The notes: generated by a model from the sequence alone, not told the origin. DNA of 32,091 nucleotides from JBGQAS01 sp964498605 (GCA_964498605.1 CAZCHK010000023.1:1-32091), one strand, 5' to 3'. Positions 1-8,346 are shown, counted from the stretch's first letter. Translations and numbers: made by a program.

Positions 1-639
1 CACCGTCAGAGTGCCCTCCGCGCCAACGTTCAGCGAGTTGTAGGGACCGCCCACACCGATCGGCGGGGAACCATAGGTCTGGGTGTTGTAGGCAACACCG
101 ATGATGATGTCGTCCGGAAGAGTGATGTTCAGGCTACCAAAGTCAAAAGTGATGTTGAAGGCGTAACCGTTGTAGCAGATCCCGTCGCCTGCCCGCCAGG
201 CAGTACCTCCCGCACAGGTGGGATCCGCTTCTGGCCGCCACGGAATCAGGAAGGTCTGGGTGCGGGTGGCAATGAGCGACCCCACTGTGTTCAGTGGTGA
301 GCCGGGAACAGCGTTGTATATATTGAGTGTGATTGGATGGGTCCAACCCACCACGTCCATGGCAGGATAAGTTGAATGCAGAGCCCAGGTACTCAAGGTG
401 ACGGTGACCGTGTCAAGGTTGCGATTCGTGCTGAAAAGATGAATGTAATCACCGAATTCAGAGGTCTGGGTTGCCTGGAAGCCAAGGCTTGTCATATTGG
501 GCGGCAGCGTGTCGGGGATCGCGTCATAGATAATGGGTACTTCAGCGCTGACCTGGCGCGCGGGAATCATTACGCTGAGCAGCAACAGTATTAACACGAC
601 AGACAGAAACCTGACAAATACACGTTTGAGATTGGACAT
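1..639 (-). CDS. Secreted protein, 3' end cut by the window edge
   Basis: The frame is open on the minus strand from an ATG at 639 to the window edge, giving 213 codons with no stop. An AGGAGG ribosome site (648-653) lies 8 bases before the ATG. The N-terminus is a classical signal peptide: basic residues (LKRVFVR), a Leu/Val-rich core and an AxA-like cleavage site near residue 32. The rest is Thr/Asn-rich and looks like beta-sandwich sequence, with phrases such as LGFQATQTSEFGD, LNIYNAVPGSP, IPWRPEADPTC and IIGVAYNTQTYG. I associate this pattern with a secreted domain common in Anaerolineae that is often fused to repeats or sorting signals. Residues C142 and C153 could form a disulfide. The C-terminus, which would show the anchoring mode, lies outside the window. 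No enzymatic function can be assigned. Confidence 0.85.
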   Translation of the reverse strand, partial: MSNLKRVFVRFLSVVLILLLLSVMIPARQVSAEVPIIYDAIPDTLPPNMTSLGFQATQTSEFGDYIHLFSTNRNLDTVTVTLSTWALHSTYPAMDVVGWTHPITLNIYNAVPGSPLNTVGSLIATRTQTFLIPWRPEADPTCAGGTAWRAGDGICYNGYAFNITFDFGSLNITLPDDIIIGVAYNTQTYGSPPIGVGGPYNSLNVGAEGTLTV

Positions 640-722
640 CCGAATTTCCTCCTGTGCCTGTGTTGAACAGGCAGTATTATTGGAGCCCGGTGATTTTGGA
701 TCATCCCCCGAACATCTTTTTC

Positions 723-728
723 ATTATA
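723..728 (-). promoter_or_regulatory. -10 box candidate for the secreted protein
   Basis: The minus strand reads TATAAT here, about 84 bases before the ATG at 639. No good -35 is visible. The upstream spacer is a 16-base TTAA tandem repeat (733-748), which could act as an AT-rich upstream element. Confidence 0.4.
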
Positions 729-815
729 CTTCTTAATTAATTAATTAAATGAATTCGTAAATAATGATGTAGTATTGAAACAAAGGCATAGCTCATTGTG
801 ATAGTAAATGCAGCA

Positions 816-844
816 TTGAAAACGCGGATGGAATATGCCATACT
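816..844 (+). promoter_or_regulatory. Promoter of the dodecin gene
   Basis: TTGAAA (816-821), a 17-base spacer and CATACT (839-844), with a TG one base upstream of the -10 (extended -10). The predicted start near 851 gives a leader of about 28 bases that contains the ribosome site. Confidence 0.6.
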
Positions 845-878
845 GGTTGTATAAAAAAAGAAAGAGAGGTAACCAGAC

Positions 879-1085
879 ATGTCAATCGCGCGAATTACAG
901 AGATCAAAGCCTCCAGCCCGGTAAGTTTCGACGACGCCATCAAGGCAGGTATCGCCCGGGCCAATAAAACCCTCACGAACATCAAAGGCGCCTGGATCAA
1001 GGATTTCGAGCTGGGGGTGGATGAAAAAGGCGAGGTCTCGGAATACAAAGTGTTAATGAAGGTCACCTTTGTTCTCGACGATTAA
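879..1085 (+). CDS. Dodecin family flavin-binding protein
   Basis: 68 residues, the usual dodecin length. Dodecins assemble into hollow dodecamers in the cytoplasm that bind and store riboflavin, FMN or FAD and protect them from light and redox chemistry. The sequence shows the family signature: an N-terminal strand (SIARITEI), the single helix (FDDAIKAGIARANKTL), then IKGAWIKDFEL with W39 as the expected isoalloxazine-stacking tryptophan, and the terminal strand VTFVLDD. An AGAGAGG ribosome site lies 9 bases before the ATG and a good extended -10 promoter lies upstream. It appears monocistronic. The next gene has its own -10. Confidence 0.95.
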   Translation: MSIARITEIKASSPVSFDDAIKAGIARANKTLTNIKGAWIKDFELGVDEKGEVSEYKVLMKVTFVLDD

Positions 1086-1189
1086 GATTCAGTCGATACT
1101 CCGTTGGTTTTCATTAACAATCATTGCACGTCTGCTCATTCAGACCAGACGCCTTTTTGGCTTTCAATCATCACAAGGAGGAAATGTCT

Positions 1190-1211
1190 TATAATGTGAT
1201 GAAATCAGGAG
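1190..1211 (+). promoter_or_regulatory. -10 box and ribosome site that decide the protease start
   Basis: TATAAT at 1190-1195 places the transcript start near 1202. AGGAG at 1207-1211 then sits 5 bases before the ATG at 1217. A stronger AAGGAGG at 1175-1181 is only 2 bases from the ATG at 1184 and would lie upstream of the predicted transcript start, so it is disfavoured. No clear -35 is seen. Confidence 0.5.
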
Positions 1212-1216
1212 TTTCC

Positions 1217-3091
1217 ATGTTGATTTCATCTGTTTTTTCCATCAAACGTCTCTTTGCGATGCTGCTGGTACTGCCCTTCCTTCTGTCAGCGTGCTTCCCC
1301 ACATTCTCTACCGGAACGGATCTGGAGAATCTGGATTACACGCTCATTGCGCCAACAGCGGTGAAGGCCGGCGAAAGCTATTTCATCACATTCGAGATCC
1401 GCAACCCGGGCAGCCAGTCGATCCTGGTGGACGCAGTGCGCCTCCCGCGGACGCTGCTGGAAGGCTCGGTCATTTCCAGTGTCAACCCGGCCAGCACAGG
1501 CACGACAGAGGGTTACACACAGAACGCCTACGGCTTCACGCTCATCCTGGCTCCGGGCGAGAGTGCGACCGTGGTCTTCTCGATGCAGGCAGTAACCCCC
1601 GGTTCCTATTCGGGCAGCGTCAGCGTGGCAATGGGTGATGAGCACGAAGACAAGAACATCTCGGTGACAGTTGGCTCAGATGGAACAAGCAGTTCATCCA
1701 GCGGTGGTACGACCGGCCTGGCAGATAACCAGACGGTGCCGATCCTGGGGGCGAATATGCCCACCACGGGAGACAAGATACCTTACATGGGGGTGGTGCA
1801 GATCCTGGCGCGCATCCGCATATCAGGCGAAGTGATCGACGGCTGGACCGGTTCGGGGACGATCATCAGCCCGGATGGGCTGATCCTGACCAACGCGCAT
1901 GTTGCCTACGATACCAGCTACCAGATCGAGCAGCTGGTTATCAGGATGACCGAGGAGCAAGATGCCCCTCCTGTGGACCGCTACCTGGCAAAGGTTATCC
2001 AGGTGGATACCGACCTGGACCTGGCGGTGCTGTACATCGCCAGTGATCTTAATGGCTACACGGTTGACCACGCCAGCCTCAACCTGCCAGCGGTTCCGCT
2101 GGGTGATTCGAACACGCTGCAGCTGGGTGACCAGATCACCATTCTGGGCTACCCGGGTATCGGCGGCGAGACGATCACGCTGACAAGGGGGGAGGTGTCG
2201 GGCTTTACAGCGGAAACTGGATACGGCAACCGCGCTTTTATAAAAACATCCGCGACCATCGCGGGCGGCAACAGCGGCGGGCTGGCGGTGAACGAATCCG
2301 GGCAGCTGGTCGGCGTGCCCACGCAGGTAGGCGCCGGGGACGACAGCGATATCGTGGACTGCCGACCCTTAGCGGATACCAACCGCGACGGGTACATTGA
2401 TGACTACGACGCGTGCATTCCGATCGGCGGGTACATCAATGCGCTGCGCCCGATCGCGCTGGCCATGCCGTTAATCGACGCGGCGCGGTCCGGGCAGATG
2501 AACGTGACTGCGGAGAATGCACCGATGGGCTCCAGCTTTGCACCCAGCGGGCAGACCATTTACCAGGACAACTTCTCCGACCCGGACAGTGGCTGGTGGG
2601 TGGAGGAATATGATGAAGGGTATTACCGATACAACAATGGCCGCTACGAAGTAGCTGTTTTTCCAGAACAGTATTACTTTTATGATTATGTTCCCGATGA
2701 ATTCCAGGACGTCCAGATCAGCGTCGATTATGCTTTTATCCAGCCAACCGGAGAGGGAGAAGCTGCCGTTGTCTGCAATTACCAGGACGATCAAAATTTC
2801 GTGATCCTGCTGATCAGCGAGGATGGTTACTACGCGATCTACAAACTTTACAACGATGAATGGTCCGCGCTGGTTGATTACACCTACACCGATCTGATCG
2901 ATCTGGGCGCGCCCGGGACGATCACGGCAACCTGCGCAGACGGGAAGTACTCACTGGCGAACAACAACGTGCTGCTGGTGGAGGTGACGGATACGACATT
3001 CGCTTCTGGTGCGGTGGGGTTGATGGCTTCGACATACAACACACCAAACTTGATCGTGGCATTCGATAACTTTATCGTTCGGCAGAAATGA
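1217..3091 (+). CDS. Lipoprotein trypsin-like (S1/Do-type) serine protease with C-terminal beta-sandwich-like domain
   Basis: 624 residues from the ATG at 1217; in-frame ATGs at 1124, 1184 and 1199 are less likely. Residues 1-26 form a lipoprotein signal ending in LLSAC, so C26 should be lipidated and the protein held on the outer face of the membrane. Residues about 45-155 look like an Ig/CARDB-type adhesion domain, followed by a Ser/Gly linker. The protease domain (about 205-370) keeps the full catalytic triad: H228 in TNAHV, D268 in DLDLAVL and S353 in GGNSGG. After it lies a calcium-loop-like DTNRDGYIDDYD (387-398). The C-terminal 190 residues start with DNFSDPDSGWW and look like a concanavalin/DUF1080-type sandwich. 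No PDZ domain is seen, unlike DegP/HtrA. A terminator follows. Substrates are unknown. The neighbouring inhibitor lipoprotein targets a different (cysteine) protease class. Confidence 0.9.
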   Translation: MLISSVFSIKRLFAMLLVLPFLLSACFPTFSTGTDLENLDYTLIAPTAVKAGESYFITFEIRNPGSQSILVDAVRLPRTLLEGSVISSVNPASTGTTEGYTQNAYGFTLILAPGESATVVFSMQAVTPGSYSGSVSVAMGDEHEDKNISVTVGSDGTSSSSSGGTTGLADNQTVPILGANMPTTGDKIPYMGVVQILARIRISGEVIDGWTGSGTIISPDGLILTNAHVAYDTSYQIEQLVIRMTEEQDAPPVDRYLAKVIQVDTDLDLAVLYIASDLNGYTVDHASLNLPAVPLGDSNTLQLGDQITILGYPGIGGETITLTRGEVSGFTAETGYGNRAFIKTSATIAGGNSGGLAVNESGQLVGVPTQVGAGDDSDIVDCRPLADTNRDGYIDDYDACIPIGGYINALRPIALAMPLIDAARSGQMNVTAENAPMGSSFAPSGQTIYQDNFSDPDSGWWVEEYDEGYYRYNNGRYEVAVFPEQYYFYDYVPDEFQDVQISVDYAFIQPTGEGEAAVVCNYQDDQNFVILLISEDGYYAIYKLYNDEWSALVDYTYTDLIDLGAPGTITATCADGKYSLANNNVLLVEVTDTTFASGAVGLMASTYNTPNLIVAFDNFIVRQK

Positions 3092-3096
3092 GCGTT

Positions 3097-3130
3097 AACG
3101 GGTGGATGGAAAATCCGCCCGTTCTTTTTT
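3097..3130 (+). terminator. Intrinsic terminator after the protease gene
   Basis: An 11-bp stem with one G-T pair (3097-3107 with 3113-3123), a GGAAA loop, then C and six T (3125-3130). Confidence 0.85.
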
Positions 3131-3176
3131 GGAACAAAGAGCACGCCTCTGGCGTCTTATAGGAGTGGAGGCTGTT

Positions 3177-3566
3177 ATGGAAAAGATGTGGTTGTTGGTG
3201 ATGGTAGGTTTGACTGCGCTGAGCCTGGCAGCGTGCGAGAGCGGGGTGACCCGCGTCGGTGCGGGGCAGGCTGGTGGCAGTGTGGAGCTGGAAGTAGGCG
3301 ATACGCTTGTTGTAGAGCTGGCAGGCAACCCCACCACCGGTTACAACTGGCAGGTGGAGGAGATCAACCCTCTAGTGCTGGAGCAGGTGGGCGAGGTGGA
3401 GTTCAAGTCTGATAATGCCATGCTCGTCGGCAGCGGCGGCGTGGTAAGGCTGACCTTCCGCGCGATGGAGGCTGGCAACAGCCCACTGGCGCTGGTGTAC
3501 CTGCGTTCGTGGGAGGAGGGAGTGGAGCCGCTCGAGGTATTCAGCCTGGACGTGGTTATCAAGTAG
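3177..3566 (+). CDS. Chagasin-like (I42) cysteine protease inhibitor lipoprotein
   Basis: 129 residues from the ATG at 3177, which has GGAGG 5 bases upstream. A longer reading from 3102 would overlap the terminator and has no ribosome site. Residues 1-20 are a lipoprotein signal (LSLAAC, lipidated C20). The mature part carries the chagasin/I42 loops in order: NPTTGYNW (51-58), GSGG (85-88) before the RLTFRAMEAG strand, and LVYLRSWE (106-113). In this family the three loops plug the active site of papain-type cysteine proteases. Outside the cell it could protect surface proteins from foreign or own proteases. Its target here is unknown. Confidence 0.9.
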   Translation: MEKMWLLVMVGLTALSLAACESGVTRVGAGQAGGSVELEVGDTLVVELAGNPTTGYNWQVEEINPLVLEQVGEVEFKSDNAMLVGSGGVVRLTFRAMEAGNSPLALVYLRSWEEGVEPLEVFSLDVVIK

Positions 3567-3585
3567 AAGCAGGATCGTTCATTAC

Positions 3586-3611
3586 CCAGGGCAGGTGTAC
3601 ACCTGCCCTGG
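3586..3611. terminator. Perfect palindrome between convergent genes, likely bidirectional terminator
   Basis: Two 13-base arms (CCAGGGCAGGTGT and its complement) form an uninterrupted 26-base palindrome between the stops of the inhibitor gene (3566) and the GNAT gene (3615). T-rich sequence follows on the plus side. As drawn there is no loop, so 4 or so central bases must open. Confidence 0.65.
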
Positions 3612-3614
3612 AGT

Positions 3615-4115
3615 TTAATTCAACTTAGGTTCCAGATCGAGACTCATGGCAAGACCGCACTTGGAATCAGGCTCATACAGAGGCATGGGCTCAAATCCCA
3701 ACGATGCGCACAGGCGCACTGCCGCGACCTGCTTTTCGGGTGAGTAGATCTCCATCACGATCCTGCTGTAGCCGTGCTCACGGGCGTGACGGATAAGCCG
3801 CGCAGTGATGTCCCTGCTGATGCCCAGGCCGCGGTGTTCCTTAAGCAGCCAAAGGCGTTTGAGTTCGCAGGTTTGTCCGTCTCGCGGCACGATCCCGCCG
3901 GTGCCAATGATATGGTCGCCAACCAGCGCCCCCAGGAACACCCCGCCGGGCTCAAAGTAATGCGCCTGCAGGTCGCCGAAATCCTCCAGCTCGTTACTCG
4001 CCTCAACATCCTTCAGTGACACGTTCCAGATTTCCTTCAACACGCTCTCCATTACAAAAGGAGCCTGCCGGGTTTGATTGAGCCGGATGGGCTGAATGGA
4101 ACAGCGCTCAGTCAT
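3615..4115 (-). CDS. GNAT family N-acetyltransferase
   Basis: 166 residues. Motif A of the acetyl-CoA site is clear: ELKRLWL (84-90), a core strand, then the pyrophosphate loop HRGLGIS (94-100) and helix RDITARLIRHARE. Motif B follows as AAVRLCASLGFEPMPLYEP (131-149). Single-domain GNATs acetylate small amines, amino acids or protein N-termini. The substrate cannot be read from the sequence. The start ATG overlaps the end of the upstream MttB-family gene by 8 bases, so the two are probably translationally coupled and co-regulated. M22 is an internal in-frame alternative start, but the overlap favours 4115. Confidence 0.85.
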   Translation of the reverse strand: MTERCSIQPIRLNQTRQAPFVMESVLKEIWNVSLKDVEASNELEDFGDLQAHYFEPGGVFLGALVGDHIIGTGGIVPRDGQTCELKRLWLLKEHRGLGISRDITARLIRHAREHGYSRIVMEIYSPEKQVAAVRLCASLGFEPMPLYEPDSKCGLAMSLDLEPKLN

Positions 4116-5460
4116 CCGCCAGGAGTTCTTTCACGCGCAGCCTGGCGCGCTGGAAGGCGTCCAGTGAACCCTGTTCCTGCCAGGCGCGCAGGGACCGGCG
4201 CTCGATCAACGGGGAAGGCAAATACTGTTCACTGCGGAAAAGACTGCGCGTTTCCTGCAGCTTGAGGAATTCCCCGCACAGACCGGTCTGCTGGAAGGCG
4301 CCGAGGGCGAGTGTTTCCTGCGGGGTGCCGATGCCCTGTCGCAGGCGTTGAATCGAGGCGATGGCTTCGGCGTCCAGCACCAGCTTTTCCAAACTGAAGC
4401 AGTTGAGCGAGTCGAGCATACCCGCGCCGGAGATGAGATTGATGCCCGCCTGCGTTCCGACCAGGGCGGTGAGGGCGGATTCGATCCCGGACTGCGCGTC
4501 GATCAGTTTGGAATCACTGGCGCACAAATAGGTATGGGTGGGCAAATTGAGGCCACGCCCGACCTGGGCGAAGCCCGTGCCGATCATAGCGGTCTCCATA
4601 GCGCCCATGGGGGCAGAGCCACTGTGCATATCGAAGATGGCGGGGGCGCCTCCCCACACGATCGGCGCGCCGGGGGCCGCCAGCTGGTGGATGGCAATGC
4701 CGGCGAGGTTTTCGGCGGCGTGCTGTACGATGGCTCCGATCAGCGTGACCGGGGCGGTGGCACCCGCCAGCGGCATAGAGACCATTTCCACCGGGACGCC
4801 GGAGCGGCCAAGCAGGATCAGGCAGCGGCAGGCAAAATCCGTCCAGTGCAGCGGGGGCGAGGGGCACACGTCAAAAACAGCGCGTGGTTTGGAGCGCAGC
4901 GCAGACGCGCCTCCGCATTCAGCGCGCAGAAAGTCGATCATGGGCTGGATACCGGCGGGGGAGAAAGCGCCCGTGACGACGGGTTTTTCAGAGTGCTGCA
5001 GCACCAGGCGCAGGCGGTGCAGGTCTCCGGATTCGGCGGGAGCCTCGTGGCAGACTACGGCGGTGGACTGGGCGGCGAACTGGGGCAGCTTCTCGGTCAG
5101 CCTGACGATATTGACGAGATCAGTGGAGGTGGCATTGCGGTGCTGGAGCGTTTCGGGATCGAGGATGTGCGGCGCGCAGGAGCCGGGATCATATTGCGTA
5201 TAGCCACCGTTATATTGTAGAGCAGGGTGACCGGAGCGGTTAAACAGGGAGAAAGAAGACGGGACACTGGCAAGACAGGCGCGGATGAGCTTTTCAGGCA
5301 GGAAGGCGGTCTCGTTCTCCACGCGCGCACCGGCGGAGCGGAGCAGACTGCGGGATTCATCGTCAGAGACGCGTACGCCCATGGATCCCAGAAGCTGGAA
5401 GGCTTCTGCGAGGACGCGTTCAAGCAGAGCAGGGGAGAGCAGGGTGAGGAGTTCGGTCAT
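4108..5460 (-). CDS. MttB-family corrinoid-dependent methyltransferase, short paralogue
   Basis: 450 residues, slightly shorter than the usual ~480. MttB-family enzymes move a methyl group from a methylated amine to the Co(I) of a corrinoid protein. The TIM-barrel family pattern is visible from LAEAFQLLGSMGVRVSDDESRSLL at the N-terminus through VVTGAFSPAGIQPM, MPLAGATAPVTLIGAIVQHAAENLAG, APIVWGGAPAIFDM and the C-terminal GTPQETLALGAF. There is no in-frame UAG, so this is not a pyrrolysine-type trimethylamine enzyme. It belongs with the MtgB/MtpB/MtcB-like group acting on glycine betaine, proline betaine, carnitine or similar. AAGGA lies 6 bases before the ATG. It is coupled to the GNAT downstream and has no corrinoid gene of its own. 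The nearest lies 3 kb upstream at 8411-9055. The substrate is unknown. Confidence 0.88.
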   Translation of the reverse strand: MTELLTLLSPALLERVLAEAFQLLGSMGVRVSDDESRSLLRSAGARVENETAFLPEKLIRACLASVPSSFSLFNRSGHPALQYNGGYTQYDPGSCAPHILDPETLQHRNATSTDLVNIVRLTEKLPQFAAQSTAVVCHEAPAESGDLHRLRLVLQHSEKPVVTGAFSPAGIQPMIDFLRAECGGASALRSKPRAVFDVCPSPPLHWTDFACRCLILLGRSGVPVEMVSMPLAGATAPVTLIGAIVQHAAENLAGIAIHQLAAPGAPIVWGGAPAIFDMHSGSAPMGAMETAMIGTGFAQVGRGLNLPTHTYLCASDSKLIDAQSGIESALTALVGTQAGINLISGAGMLDSLNCFSLEKLVLDAEAIASIQRLRQGIGTPQETLALGAFQQTGLCGEFLKLQETRSLFRSEQYLPSPLIERRSLRAWQEQGSLDAFQRARLRVKELLADD

Positions 5461-5814
5461 GTTGGTCCTTAGGATTGAATAATTCTAACCGATGAAAAAT
5501 TGTGGAATGAAACGATCAACGATCCGGGTAATTTATTAGAAACAAAAGAACACTCGCGAAATGTGAACTGAAGTGCAACGGTGTCATCGGGGTAAAGCGA
5601 GGTATTGGTTACAGGATGATGAAGGATCGATAATGCCCAGAATGATTTGTTAAAAAAGTACTCCATGGGCATACGTGCGTGTGGGTAAACAGGTGGATTG
5701 GAGACGTTTCATAAAAAATTTTTGGACGCAGCATCATTGCAGGCAAAGCCGCGATAAAGCCAATCGCGATCCACAGGGCAAACTTCCGACGCTACCGGAA
5801 GCAAGGTTTGCTTG
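5461..5814. other. Intergenic stretch, no gene seen
   Basis: 354 bases between the two minus-strand genes. It holds a weak -10 (TAGAAT, minus strand, 5482-5487) for the downstream MttB gene, an A/T run (5712-5723) and two hairpins near the lipoprotein stop (5750-5768 and 5778-5811). A 67-codon frame at 5469-5672 has no family resemblance and I do not count it. Confidence 0.6.
5778..5811 (-). terminator. Hairpin after the SH3 lipoprotein gene, possible terminator
   Basis: GCAAAC (5778-5783) pairs with GTTTGC (5806-5811), and TTCCG pairs with CGGAA inside, with a 5-base bulge. It directly follows the TAA at 5815. There is no T-run on the minus strand, so termination is uncertain. Confidence 0.35.
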
Positions 5815-6570
5815 TTAAGGTGTATATGTAAATATCAGCGGGATCGCAATGTCTCCAGGCACCATGATCGTGAACGCGTCCGTGGAGAAATTTCCGAAGT
5901 GCTTGCAGTTGGCGTCCATGATCGGGCTGGTGCAAAGAATACCGACAATCTCGATCGTCCAGGGACCGGTCGTGTCATCCGGCAGGTAGGCGTAGAATTT
6001 TCCCTCGCTGTCTGAATAGATGTCCGTGCGCACATCCTCCGACCCGTTGCCTTTCATTACCGCCAGGTTCACTCCTGGAATCGGCTGCTGATTCTGATCG
6101 ACGATCCTGCCCGTGATCGTTAACGCGTTGGTCGGCAGGAACAGGGGGATGTCCTGCAGTGATCCGTGATAGGTGATAAAGCTGCTTGAGACCCAGCCAA
6201 CCTGGTTGGCTTCGTCTCTTGCCAGCAGCCAGTCGTCCCCTGGTGAACGCCCCAGGATCCACAGCAGCGATCCTTTAATGACCCTTTTGACGATCTCGAA
6301 CACAGATCCCGGCCCTGAGCGCATATTCAGCACCTCCACAGAGACTTCGACCTGTTTTTGCGCGTACACCTGCAGTGTTTCCGTGGGGGCGATTGTCGGG
6401 GTCAGGGTGGGTTCGGGTGTGTTCGTCGGCGGAATGCTGGTTTCAACCAGTGGGGGGAGCGTCGGCAAAAGCTCCGCCGTGGGAGTGTTTGTTAAGCCTG
6501 TGGGCAGGCCGCAGGATGCCAGGGTAAAAGAAACAAGCACACAACATACAACCTCAAGATTTTTATTCAT
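5815..6570 (-). CDS. Lipoprotein with bacterial SH3 domain and carboxypeptidase-regulatory-like domain
   Basis: 251 residues from the ATG at 6570, which has AGGAG 5 bases upstream; longer readings to 6768 lack a ribosome site. The lipobox FTLASC makes C20 the lipidated residue. A Pro/Thr linker (about 28-64) is followed by an SH3b domain (about 77-134: VLNMRSGPGSVFEIVKRVIKG, then WLLARDEANQVGWVSSSFI). A beta-sandwich of the carboxypeptidase-regulatory/CNA-B type follows (about 150-215: ITGRIVDQNQQPIPGVNLAV). SH3b domains usually bind cell-wall or surface peptides. No catalytic residues are seen. It lies between two MttB genes with about 320 and 350 bases on either side, so it is likely an independent transcript rather than part of the methyltransferase system. 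Confidence 0.85.
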   Translation of the reverse strand: MNKNLEVVCCVLVSFTLASCGLPTGLTNTPTAELLPTLPPLVETSIPPTNTPEPTLTPTIAPTETLQVYAQKQVEVSVEVLNMRSGPGSVFEIVKRVIKGSLLWILGRSPGDDWLLARDEANQVGWVSSSFITYHGSLQDIPLFLPTNALTITGRIVDQNQQPIPGVNLAVMKGNGSEDVRTDIYSDSEGKFYAYLPDDTTGPWTIEIVGILCTSPIMDANCKHFGNFSTDAFTIMVPGDIAIPLIFTYTP

Positions 6571-6888
6571 GACGACTCCTCTACTCCCAGACAATTTTTC
6601 CAAGGTTCTTAAGTGCACATACAAATTGCAGGTTTCGGTGTGTATTTCACCGCATAACATTATAGTCCGAGACAAGCGCATCAACGGTACCACTTGTCGT
6701 TTAACCTGTTTGTCCGCGCTAACATCGATAGAATGAGCTCCACACGAGTAACCAACGGTGATCATCACCCGCTAAGGTAGAGTAGTCAAGGCTAAAACCG
6801 CTTTCCAGCGTGCTGTTGGTTGAACACACAGGCGCAAGATGCTCATGCCGGGATTCACAGCACACATTTTCGTCCGGAGTATAAATTT
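6571..6888. other. Intergenic stretch with a -10 candidate
   Basis: 318 bases without a convincing gene. The minus strand reads TATAAT at 6664-6659, about 90 bases before the lipoprotein ATG, with only TTGATG at a short 14-base spacing as a -35. No strong terminator for the MttB gene ending at 6889 is visible. Confidence 0.45.
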
Positions 6889-8346
6889 TTATTTGCTGGC
6901 CGACTCCTGCTTCGCGATGATGCGCTTCAGCTCCTGCACCAGCTTTGGCTCCAGCGGATCAGGCTTGTGCGTGGCGATGATCTCGCGGGCGCGCTGCCTG
7001 GCGGTGTCGACAGCACCGTCCTTCTTCTCCGCCCACTGCTCGTAGGGTCGACGGTCCATCAGGTGCGGCAGCCACAGGGAGCGCATGTGCGCACGGGTGT
7101 GCTTCTGCGCCAGGAAGTTCCCCCCGGGTCCTACCGCGCGGATCACTTCCAGCGCCAGGTCTTCATCATCTACAGGGATGCCCTTGAGCATGCCGCGCAG
7201 GATGGAGTAGATCTCGCAGTCCATGACCATCTGTTCGTAGGAGAGGATGCGCGAGCCGTGCAGCAGACCGCACCCCAGAAGCATGTCCGCGCCGGAGGCG
7301 GACGCCATGAAGGACGAGAAGGAGTTATCCACGGCCGCCTGCCAGTCGGGCAGTTTGGCGCCGGTGGCAAAGGAGCCCATGGAGAGAGGAACATTGTAGA
7401 AATCAGCCAGCTGGTTCGTGGCAGCGCCGAAGAGGTAGTCCTCCGCGCCGCCGCCGGTGTAGGCGCCAGTGCGCAAATCCATGACGGTCTGGGCGGCGGC
7501 GTAGAAGACCGGTGCGCCGGGGTGCGCCATCTGGATGAGGGCAAGCGCGGCGATCACCTCCGCGTTACCCACCACCAGGTTGCCGGCCGGCGTGGCGGGT
7601 CCGGTGGAAGCGCAGGAGGCCATGGTCATGTAACCGACGGGCAGACCGTACTCGGCAGCGATCAAGCCGGCCTCCAGGCTGCCGGGGTCGTGCGCCAGCG
7701 GGCTGAGGGTGCACTGCATAATGGAGAGGAGGGGGCGCTGGCGAAGAGCATCGCTGCCTCCGGCGATGGCGGAAGCCATCTCAGCGGCAGAGTGCATCTC
7801 ACCCGGGTGCAGCAGGCTCTCGGTCTGCAAGTGTTTGGTGGTGCTGTTCCAGGCAGCTTCCAGCTCGTGCAGGCCGCGCGAACCAGACGGACAGTCCTGG
7901 GCGGAGACCATTGCCCACCAGAAGCCGACCTCTTCCAGCGCGTCCGCTACCAGCGCGGAGCGGGCAACATCGGCCTTGGAGGAGCGCTGCAAGGTACCGG
8001 ACTCAAGGTCCATCACCTGCACACCGCAGCCGTCCGTGCCGAGGAAAATGTGTTTGCCGTCCAATTTCAGGTCCTGTGTCGTGTCACGGGCAGCCAGCGT
8101 GTAAACCGGCGGTGCGTACTTGAGCGCGTCCATGAGGACCTTGGCAGGTATTTTTGCGACGCTTGTCTGGCGATCGATCGCCGCGCCGTGAGATTCGAGG
8201 ATCTCAAGAGCGCGGGGGAGGGGAAATTTTACACCGACATTCTCGATGATATCCAGTGTGGCGCTGTGGATGCGCTCAAGATCGGCTCGGGAAAGCACCT
8301 CAAGTTGAAACCGCGGATTGGCGATCGGGTTGATCGGGACACTCAT
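6889..8346 (-). CDS. MttB-family corrinoid-dependent methyltransferase
   Basis: 485 residues, full family length, with no internal UAG (non-pyrrolysine type). The N-terminal helix LSRADLERIHSATLDIIENVGVKF is typical of the family, followed by barrel segments such as HIFLGTDGCGVQVMDLESG, PLSPLAHDPGSLEAG-like turns, CASTGPATPAGNLVVGNAEVIAAL, APVFYAAAQTVMDLRTGAYTGG and the C-terminal GPGGNFLAQKHTRAHMRSLWLP. It should transfer a methyl group from a methylamine or betaine to the cobalt of the partner protein encoded immediately upstream (64 bases away). GAGG lies 5 bases before the ATG. It is only distantly similar to the 450-residue paralogue at 4108-5460, so the two probably use different substrates. 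Confidence 0.92.
   Translation of the reverse strand: MSVPINPIANPRFQLEVLSRADLERIHSATLDIIENVGVKFPLPRALEILESHGAAIDRQTSVAKIPAKVLMDALKYAPPVYTLAARDTTQDLKLDGKHIFLGTDGCGVQVMDLESGTLQRSSKADVARSALVADALEEVGFWWAMVSAQDCPSGSRGLHELEAAWNSTTKHLQTESLLHPGEMHSAAEMASAIAGGSDALRQRPLLSIMQCTLSPLAHDPGSLEAGLIAAEYGLPVGYMTMASCASTGPATPAGNLVVGNAEVIAALALIQMAHPGAPVFYAAAQTVMDLRTGAYTGGGAEDYLFGAATNQLADFYNVPLSMGSFATGAKLPDWQAAVDNSFSSFMASASGADMLLGCGLLHGSRILSYEQMVMDCEIYSILRGMLKGIPVDDEDLALEVIRAVGPGGNFLAQKHTRAHMRSLWLPHLMDRRPYEQWAEKKDGAVDTARQRAREIIATHKPDPLEPKLVQELKRIIAKQESASK

Noticed and set aside
733..748. TTAA tandem repeat as a mobile-element target or origin element
   Set aside because: A single 16-base AT run in a promoter region, with no flanking repeats or transposase.
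4348..5220. Long plus-strand frame of 290 codons
   Set aside because: It lies fully antisense to the MttB-family gene at 4108-5460 and has low-complexity Gly/Arg/Asp-rich translation with no family resemblance.
4108..8346. Pyrrolysine-type trimethylamine methyltransferases
   Set aside because: Both MttB-family frames are continuous from start to stop with no in-frame UAG, and no pyl genes are in the window.
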